From positions 1 to 7,277 of the forward strand of contig JAFAAV010000093.1 in NCBI GenBank assembly GCA_023426375.1: a stretch of DNA of 7,277 nucleotides. The letters are read 5' to 3'. The notes under the pieces are model-generated. The model was not told where the DNA came from. It did no database searches and saw only the letters and a list, made by a program, of their open reading frames with translations. This stretch comes from Actinomycetes bacterium. Lineage in GTDB: Bacteria > Actinomycetota > Actinomycetes > Actinomycetales > Micrococcaceae. This document shows, one piece after another, positions 1-4,676 of this stretch; position 1 is the stretch's first letter; the number at the start of each line of letters is the position of its first letter. The position numbers and the translations under genes were made by a program.

Positions 1-117
1 CTGCGGTTGTCCGAGCTGATCGCTGCCGGTCTGGTGCTGTTCCTGATCACCCTGGTGGTGAACATGATCGCTCGCGCCATCATTGCCCGCTACAAGGAAT
101 TCTCGGGAGCTAACTGA
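1..117 (+). CDS. pstC: PstC, phosphate ABC transporter permease, C-terminal fragment
   Basis: Only the last 38 codons are present; the gene enters from the left edge in frame 1 and stops at the TGA at 115-117. The fragment is a hydrophobic helix (about residues 5-27 of the fragment, rich in L, V, I) followed by a short basic tail ending in RYKEFSGAN. This is how PstC proteins end: a last membrane helix followed by a cytoplasmic tail. PstC pairs with PstA to form the membrane channel of the high-affinity phosphate importer. Identity rests mainly on context, because pstA starts within the stop codon (TGATG, 1-base overlap) and pstB follows. That overlap indicates translational coupling of the two permease subunits. 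The fragment alone would not be enough to name the gene. Confidence 0.88.
   Translation: MRLSELIAAGLVLFLITLVVNMIARAIIARYKEFSGAN
105..109 (+). promoter_or_regulatory. Ribosome binding site of pstA
   Basis: GGGAG lies 7 nt before the ATG at 117, inside the last codons of pstC. It supports the 117 start and the TGATG coupling between pstC and pstA. Confidence 0.7.
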
Positions 118-1235
118 TGTCAACGACTACGACTAAGCCCGGTACTTCTCCCGTGCGCGAGTCGCGATTGACTCGCGGCCAGCGCCCCAAGTGGCTCATC
201 CCCGTGATCGGGGTGGGTGCGATCGTGGTCGGTGCTGCGATTTCCGCGCTCATCGGCTTCAACATCGCCACCTGGGCGATCTTCGCGGCACTCGTGTTCC
301 TGATCGTGGGCCCGCTGTTGATCGGGGCGATCGAGGGATCACGCGCCGGTTCCGATTCGCTCATGACCTTCCTGGTCTACACCGCGTTCATCCTGGCCGT
401 GATTCCGCTGATCTCGGTGATCTGGACCGTGCTGGCAAACGGTATACCGGGCCTGACCTCCAACCTGCTGCTCACCTCCATGAACGGTGTGACGGGTGCA
501 CAGGACAACTTTGCCGAAGGACCCGGAGATGTCGTGGGCGGTGCCTACCACGCGATCGTGGGTACGGTCTCCATCACCTTCTGGGCCACGTTGATGTCCG
601 TGCCCATCGGGCTGCTGACCGCGATCTACCTGGTCGAGTACTCCAACAATGGTTGGCTGGGTAAGGCCATCACGTTCTTCGTGGACGTCATGACCGGTAT
701 CCCCTCCATCGTGGCCGGTCTGTTCGCGGCGGCGCTGTTCGGCATGATCTTCGGCCCGTCCACCCGTACGGGCTTCGTGGCCGCGGTCGCCTTGACCGTG
801 CTCATGATCCCCACGGTCGTGAAGAACACGGAGGAAATGCTGCGCATCGTGCCCAATGAGCTGCGGGAGGCTTCCTATGCCCTGGGTGTGCGCAAGTGGC
901 GGACCATTCTGAAGGTGGTCATTCCCACCGCGATCTCCGGTATCGCCTCCGGCGTTACGCTGGCTATTGCCCGCGTGATCGGTGAGACCGCTCCGCTGCT
1001 GGTAACCGCGGGCTTCGCAACGGCCATCAACTGGAACTCGTTCTCCGGCTGGATGACCACGCTGCCCACGTACATCTACTACCAGATCATGACACCCACT
1101 TCGCCCACCAACCCCGACCCCTCGCTGCAGCGGGCCTGGGCCGCCGCACTGATCCTGATCGCGATCGTGATGCTGCTCAACCTCCTTGCCCGGCTGATCG
1201 CCAAGGCGTTCGCTCCCAAGACGTCCGGCCGCTAA
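117..1235 (+). CDS. pstA: PstA, phosphate ABC transporter permease
   Basis: This is the second membrane subunit of the PstSCAB high-affinity phosphate importer in the cytoplasmic membrane. The 372-residue protein starts with a polar, basic tail (1-25) and two hydrophobic helices (about 27-48 and 51-73). These precede the six-helix core typical of the family (about 85-107, 145-172, 184-213, 219-236, 267-290, 342-366). The ABC permease EAA loop is clear at about 250-270 (REASYALGVRKW, then IP at 269-270), followed by the PstA-like stretch ARVIGETAPLL (285-295). E. coli PstA is about 300 residues, so the extra length is the N-terminal two-helix extension, which I associate with actinobacterial PstA proteins. 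The ATG at 117 has a good ribosome site and overlaps the pstC stop by one base. The gene is co-transcribed with pstC and pstB. Phosphate-starvation control would act at a promoter left of the window. Confidence 0.95.
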   Translation: MSTTTTKPGTSPVRESRLTRGQRPKWLIPVIGVGAIVVGAAISALIGFNIATWAIFAALVFLIVGPLLIGAIEGSRAGSDSLMTFLVYTAFILAVIPLISVIWTVLANGIPGLTSNLLLTSMNGVTGAQDNFAEGPGDVVGGAYHAIVGTVSITFWATLMSVPIGLLTAIYLVEYSNNGWLGKAITFFVDVMTGIPSIVAGLFAAALFGMIFGPSTRTGFVAAVALTVLMIPTVVKNTEEMLRIVPNELREASYALGVRKWRTILKVVIPTAISGIASGVTLAIARVIGETAPLLVTAGFATAINWNSFSGWMTTLPTYIYYQIMTPTSPTNPDPSLQRAWAAALILIAIVMLLNLLARLIAKAFAPKTSGR

Positions 1236-1258
1236 GCATCCATCGAGTCTCGAGTTCT

Positions 1259-1263
1259 AAGGA
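1259..1263 (+). promoter_or_regulatory. Ribosome binding site of pstB
   Basis: AAGGA lies 9 nt before the ATG at 1273, in the 37-nt gap after pstA. It fixes the pstB start. No promoter or terminator is seen in the gap, so pstB is read from the pstC-pstA transcript. Confidence 0.75.
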
Positions 1264-1272
1264 ATCCACACC

Positions 1273-2052
1273 ATGTCGAAACGAATCGACGTTGAAGACC
1301 TGAACGTTTACTACGGCGACTTCCTGGCCGTCGAGGACGTCAACATCAACATTGAAGCGCGGTCCGTGACCGCTTTTATCGGCCCTTCCGGCTGCGGTAA
1401 GTCCACCTTCCTGCGCACGCTCAACCGCATGCACGAGGTCATCCCCGGTGCTTATGCCAAGGGCAAGGTGCTCCTGGACGGCGACGACCTCTACGGCAAG
1501 GGCGTTGACCCTGTCACGGTGCGCTCCATGATCGGTATGGTCTTCCAGCGACCCAACCCGTTCCCCACCATGTCCATCCGCGACAACGTGCTGGCGGGCG
1601 TGAAGCTCAACAACAAGCGCATTTCGTCCAAGGACGCGGATGAGCTGGTGGAGTCCTCACTGCGCGGCGCCAACCTCTGGAACGAGGTCAAGGATCGTCT
1701 GAACAAGCCCGGTTCGGGTCTGTCCGGTGGCCAGCAGCAGCGTCTGTGCATCGCGCGTGCCATCGCGGTGAAGCCTGACGTGATCCTCATGGATGAGCCC
1801 TGCTCCGCCCTGGACCCCATCTCCACGCTGGCGATAGAGGACCTGATCAACGAGCTCAAGACGGATTACACCGTGGTGATCGTGACCCACAACATGCAGC
1901 AGGCATCGCGTGTGTCCGACCGGACCGCGTTCTTCAATATCGAAGGCACCGGCAAGCCGGGCAAGCTCATCGAGTACGCGCCCACCACTGAGATCTTCAA
2001 CAACCCGCAGATGAAGGAGACGGAGGATTACGTGTCCGGCCGCTTCGGCTGA
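1273..2052 (+). CDS. pstB: PstB, phosphate ABC transporter ATPase
   Basis: This is the cytoplasmic ATPase that powers phosphate uptake through PstC/PstA. The 259-residue length is normal for PstB. All nucleotide-binding elements are intact: Walker A GPSGCGKST (37-45), Q-loop Q92 in VFQRPNPFP (90-98), ABC signature LSGGQQQR (150-157), Walker B ILMDEP (171-176) and D-loop SALD (178-181). The H-loop histidine is H206 in VIVTHNMQQ (202-210). The combinations FQRPNPFP, ILMDEPCSALDPIST and THNMQQA are characteristic of PstB rather than of other ABC ATPases. The C-terminal end EDYVSGRFG also matches the family. The gene lies 37 nt after pstA with its own ribosome site and is the last gene of the operon, because a strong terminator follows 30 nt after its stop. 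No phoU is found downstream, unlike the E. coli arrangement. Confidence 0.98.
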   Translation: MSKRIDVEDLNVYYGDFLAVEDVNINIEARSVTAFIGPSGCGKSTFLRTLNRMHEVIPGAYAKGKVLLDGDDLYGKGVDPVTVRSMIGMVFQRPNPFPTMSIRDNVLAGVKLNNKRISSKDADELVESSLRGANLWNEVKDRLNKPGSGLSGGQQQRLCIARAIAVKPDVILMDEPCSALDPISTLAIEDLINELKTDYTVVIVTHNMQQASRVSDRTAFFNIEGTGKPGKLIEYAPTTEIFNNPQMKETEDYVSGRFG

Positions 2053-2082
2053 TCGGCCACGTCTCTGACGTTTCTCGGATTC

Positions 2083-2128
2083 CGACGACGCCGCGCGCCC
2101 ACCAGGGCGTGCGGCGTCGTCGTTGTTT
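2083..2128 (+). terminator. Rho-independent terminator of the pst operon
   Basis: An 18-nt left arm (2083-2100) pairs with 2105-2122 across a 4-nt ACCA loop. All positions pair, with a single G-U wobble. It is followed by TTGTTT (2123-2128), short but enough for an intrinsic terminator. The last T is also the final base of the convergent PiT gene's stop codon. In the minus direction the stem is followed by GAATCC with no T-run, so it is mainly a terminator for pstB. It could still slow polymerase coming from the PiT side. Confidence 0.9.
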
Positions 2129-3153
2129 CAGGAGCCGATCTGCAGCAGGGGAGAGGCCGCCAAGAAAAGCGTTCCGGCGATCAGAGCGCACACCGGAACC
2201 GTGACGGCCCACGTGACGAGCACTTGCACCAGGGTGCGGTGGTACACAGTGCGGAACCGTTGCAGCGTGCCCGCGCCCAGGATGGCCGCAGTGCTGGTTT
2301 GCGAGGTGGACATCGGGAAGGGAACCAGGAAACCACCGATGAAGAGCAAGGATCCGGCCACGGTCTGGGCCACGGCCCCGCGCAGTGGATCGAGGTTCAC
2401 CACGCGGGCGGACAGCGTATAGGCGATCCGCCAGCCGCCCAGAAGCGTGCCAGCACCCAGGCAGAGCCCCACGAGCAAGGGGATCCACAGGGGGACGTGA
2501 GAAATCGGGATGACCATCCCGTAGCACATGAGAAGAACCACGAACACCCAGATGGCGCGCCGGCCGTGCTGGATTCCGTGCCCGAAGTGGATGGCGGCGG
2601 CACCCGTGGCCTGAACCAGTGCGGAGCGGCGTTTCACTACCCCGGGAGCTTCATGCCTGAACAAGTATACAGCCAGGAAAACCAGCAGTTGGGCCAGGAT
2701 GAACGCGATGGCGGGGGCCACGATGATGGGTAGCGCCAGGCGCCAGACCGTATCCCCGTGCACAACCAGATCCGGGGCGAGCCCCACCGCGTAGGCACCC
2801 ACGAGAGAACCGATGATGCCGCCGCTCATGGCCGCGGTGGACGAGGATGGCATGGCCCACCACCACGTGAGCAGATCCCACGCGATGGCCGTGATCAGCG
2901 TGCAAATGATGACCACGGTGCCCACACTGCTGATGGGTACGGGGATGTCGAACGGAATCAATTGCGTCAGGACCAACCCCACGGTGAGCGCACCGAGAAG
3001 GTTGAATACCGCACCCATTCCCACGGCCACGCGCGGGGTGAGGGCATTGAACCTCACGGGCAGGGCGTTTGCATTGGACGCGTCATGAAAACCGTTGACC
3101 ACGGTGAATGCCGCGGCCAGCACAAAACCGGCGACCAGAAGGAGCTCAGCCAT
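2128..3153 (-). CDS. PiT-family inorganic phosphate transporter, divergent
   Basis: This integral membrane protein of 341 residues has the length of the short actinobacterial PiT proteins, which carry out low-affinity, ion-coupled phosphate uptake. The first PiT signature is present as NGFHDASNANA (20-30, with D24). Other family landmarks are WDLLTWWWAMPSSS (92-105), GGWRI (239-243) and PMSTS (280-284). About ten hydrophobic segments span the chain. The start at 3153 gives the normal family N-terminus MAELLLVAGF and lies 4 nt after the upstream DUF47 stop. A longer frame to 3243 would overlap that gene and add an unrelated 30-residue leader. The ribosome site is weak (GGA about 11 nt upstream), so translation may be coupled to the DUF47 gene. 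Oddities: the second signature reads GHGIQHGRRA (191-200) with H196 where Asp is expected, and the usual SSSH and TTH histidines are replaced (SSST at 103-106, TSQ at 283-285). Phosphate is the likely but unproven substrate. Family confidence is high; substrate confidence is moderate. Confidence 0.88.
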   Translation of the reverse strand: MAELLLVAGFVLAAAFTVVNGFHDASNANALPVRFNALTPRVAVGMGAVFNLLGALTVGLVLTQLIPFDIPVPISSVGTVVIICTLITAIAWDLLTWWWAMPSSSTAAMSGGIIGSLVGAYAVGLAPDLVVHGDTVWRLALPIIVAPAIAFILAQLLVFLAVYLFRHEAPGVVKRRSALVQATGAAAIHFGHGIQHGRRAIWVFVVLLMCYGMVIPISHVPLWIPLLVGLCLGAGTLLGGWRIAYTLSARVVNLDPLRGAVAQTVAGSLLFIGGFLVPFPMSTSQTSTAAILGAGTLQRFRTVYHRTLVQVLVTWAVTVPVCALIAGTLFLAASPLLQIGS

Positions 3154-3157
3154 GGGG

Positions 3158-3775
3158 TCAGGATTCCGAGACGAGTACTCGGCCGACTTCTGCGGAGACG
3201 TGTGCCAGTGCACGGGAAGCGTCCAGTAGCCTGCCCGCAGCATCCATGCGCCGCAAGGCCTGCAGGGCCTTGTGCTTGTCCAACAGTGACGCTCGATAGG
3301 TGCGGTGGGTTCGTTCCGATTGCCGCGAGAGCCGGATCATCTCGAACCAGTAATCGTCCAACTCGTCCAGCGTGGACAGTCGGCCCATGGCCTTGGTGGT
3401 CATCTCGGACATCAGCCGAATGATGTTCAGTTGCTCGGTCGCATGAGAGGTGGGGCGGTCGATCTTGTACAACTGTTGGGTCTCAGCGCAGGCGACGAGA
3501 GCTTCGAGAGCTTTTTGGATCCACTGCCCCAGGATGTAAAGGTCCTGGCGGGGAATGGGAACCACGTAGGAAGAACGAGTGGTGGTCATCAGGGAGAAGT
3601 ACAAGCTGCTGCACTCGTCCTCGGTGTCCAGCAGGGACTGCATGGTTTCGGCCACGCGTTCGTCGGTGGCGCTGAGGTGCTCGGCCAACAGGTCCACGGA
3701 GGTTGTGACGCACTGAGACATCTGAACCAGAAGTTCGATGACCCGTTCGTCCTCCGGGAAGATCCGAAAGGCCAT
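3158..3775 (-). CDS. DUF47 (PhoU-like) PiT accessory protein, divergent
   Basis: This 205-residue soluble, mostly helical protein belongs to the DUF47 family of PhoU-like proteins, which are commonly encoded next to PiT transporters and thought to modulate them. The N-terminus MAFRIFPEDER matches the family's RxFP opening. The central family motif, usually close to TPFDREDI, appears as VPIPRQDLY (72-80) and keeps P73, R76 and D78. The rest is heptad-like helix (about 10-60, 85-150, 160-200). The acidic clusters that bind metal in PhoU-like proteins are weak here: the usual ExxxD before the central motif reads EDECS (52-56), and the usual DxxxD after it reads QKALE (87-91). The ATG at 3775 has AAGGA 10 nt upstream. 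The gene is first in a two-gene unit with the PiT gene (4-nt gap). A PIN nuclease label, which I recall being given to relatives, is not supported because no such fold is apparent. Confidence 0.85.
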   Translation of the reverse strand: MAFRIFPEDERVIELLVQMSQCVTTSVDLLAEHLSATDERVAETMQSLLDTEDECSSLYFSLMTTTRSSYVVPIPRQDLYILGQWIQKALEALVACAETQQLYKIDRPTSHATEQLNIIRLMSEMTTKAMGRLSTLDELDDYWFEMIRLSRQSERTHRTYRASLLDKHKALQALRRMDAAGRLLDASRALAHVSAEVGRVLVSES

Positions 3776-4034
3776 ACCCCGCCCATCCTTAGGTGTAATA
3801 CACGTGAATTTTCGACCTCACTGTACCTGCAGAAAGTTAACAGCACGGTCGCCGGGGAAATTTGGTCAGACCACTCCGGAAGCAAGTGGGACTCGGGTGG
3901 AGAACGCCGGAAAAGTAGGGGGTGCCGGACCGGGAGCGCCTCTCGGCGGAAGGCCGCTCGTAGCGGCTAAATGATGGAGCCCGGGGCTGCCGCGGCCCGA
4001 CACCTGATGTCCATGCTAAACCCTGCCCGGGGGG
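3776..4034. other. Intergenic region between the DUF47-PiT unit and the fetB-glsA unit
   Basis: This stretch of 259 nt holds no credible gene on either strand. It should contain the promoter of the DUF47-PiT unit and the end of the transcript coming from the right, both on the minus strand. I see an 11-bp palindrome GTGTAATACAC at 3793-3803. A hairpin has arms 3953-3958 and 3962-3967 (GCCGCT/AGCGGC, 3-nt loop). A competing hairpin has arms 3934-3941 and 3951-3959 with one bulge, and short GC-rich pairings lie at about 3980-4035. None has a clear T-run, so I do not call a terminator. No convincing -35/-10 pair was found. Confidence 0.6.
3786..3790 (-). promoter_or_regulatory. Ribosome binding site of the DUF47 gene
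   Basis: On the minus strand AAGGA lies 10 nt before the ATG at 3775, which supports that start. Confidence 0.6.
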
Positions 4035-4655
4035 CTAATCCAATGTCCCGTTGCGCCAGGCCTTTGCCGCAGCATCGAGTTCATTGGCGGTACGCGACAA
4101 CCGGGGGATCCGTCGATCCGCGTGCTGCACGGCGAGGCTGGGGATGTCCTGCGTGCGTTCCTGGCCCAGGGCGATCACGCGACAGAAGGCAGCGAAACGC
4201 TCCAGAGCGACGTCGAACTCGCCGTTGAACGCGCCGGACAGAATCGTGTCCGCGACCTGGCAGATCTCCTCAGCGCCGGGGAGACCAGCCACCCCGGCCA
4301 CCACGTCCGAAACCTGTGCCGTGCCCTTGCCTGCGGCGAACCAACGGCCCATTCGGTGCGGGTCCGTGCGAGCGGCCGCGCGCAGGGCATACAGCCGCCA
4401 CAACGCGCCGGGCAGCGATACCGCGGGGGCCTGGGCCCAGAGTTCGGCAATGCCCTCCAGGCCTTGTTCGTCCGTGAGTTGTACCAGGCGTTGGTGCACC
4501 TCGGGATCATCCGCCTCGCGGCCTCGTGAAACGAGCGCGTGGGCGGCCAGGTGCGCGGCCTCCGAGACTCGTGCGGGATCCGTTCCGCCCTCGTGCGCGT
4601 CGAACTTCTCGGGCGAGAACTTCACGGGTGAATGGTGCTGGCGCGGTTCATTCAT
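4035..4655 (-). CDS. Conserved hypothetical protein, function unknown
   Basis: This 206-residue soluble protein has no signal peptide or membrane helix. It is rich in Ala, Glu, Asp and Arg, with long amphipathic helices expected throughout. Visible landmarks are a short polar N-terminal tail (1-20), a GGTDPARVSEAAHLAAHALV segment (23-42), the hydrophobic motif ELWAQAPAVSLPGALWRLYALR (about 71-92), and the segments DVVAGVAGLPGAEEI and ADTILSGAFNGEF. I recall similar proteins in Arthrobacter-type genomes, some carrying an automatic label of RNA polymerase subunit beta. Nothing here resembles RpoB and I reject that name. The ATG at 4655 lies 21 nt after the glutaminase stop, so the gene is probably the last of the fetB-glsA transcript, although its ribosome site is poor (GGGCG-like). 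The opposite strand also has a long open frame, but it is Arg/Ser-rich and runs across the glutaminase end, as expected of an antisense shadow. No function can be assigned. Confidence 0.75.
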   Translation of the reverse strand: MNEPRQHHSPVKFSPEKFDAHEGGTDPARVSEAAHLAAHALVSRGREADDPEVHQRLVQLTDEQGLEGIAELWAQAPAVSLPGALWRLYALRAAARTDPHRMGRWFAAGKGTAQVSDVVAGVAGLPGAEEICQVADTILSGAFNGEFDVALERFAAFCRVIALGQERTQDIPSLAVQHADRRIPRLSRTANELDAAAKAWRNGTLD

Positions 4656-4676
4656 GCGCCCAGCCTACGCCCGCGA

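Noticed and set aside
3154..3243. Longer start for the PiT gene at 3243, adding 30 residues
   Set aside because: The added leader is polar, unlike the family N-terminus, and overlaps the DUF47 coding region by 86 nt. ATG 3153 gives a normal PiT start.
2758..3423. 221-codon open frame on the plus strand
   Set aside because: It spans the antisense of two well-supported minus-strand genes. Its His/Arg/Gly-rich composition is typical of a reverse-strand shadow.
3804..3880. Possible promoter and PHO-box-like repeats upstream of the DUF47 gene (minus-strand GTTAACT and TACAGT)
   Set aside because: No -35/-10 pair with proper spacing was found, and a single GTTAACT is not the direct-repeat arrangement of known PHO boxes.
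3305..3970. 221-codon open frame on the plus strand over the DUF47 gene and the intergenic region
   Set aside because: It is antisense to a recognisable family member and its composition changes abruptly where the minus-strand gene ends.
3980..4035. GC-rich inverted pairings after the hypothetical gene, considered as a terminator
   Set aside because: The stems are only about 4 bp with mismatches and are followed by at most three T. Not enough to call.
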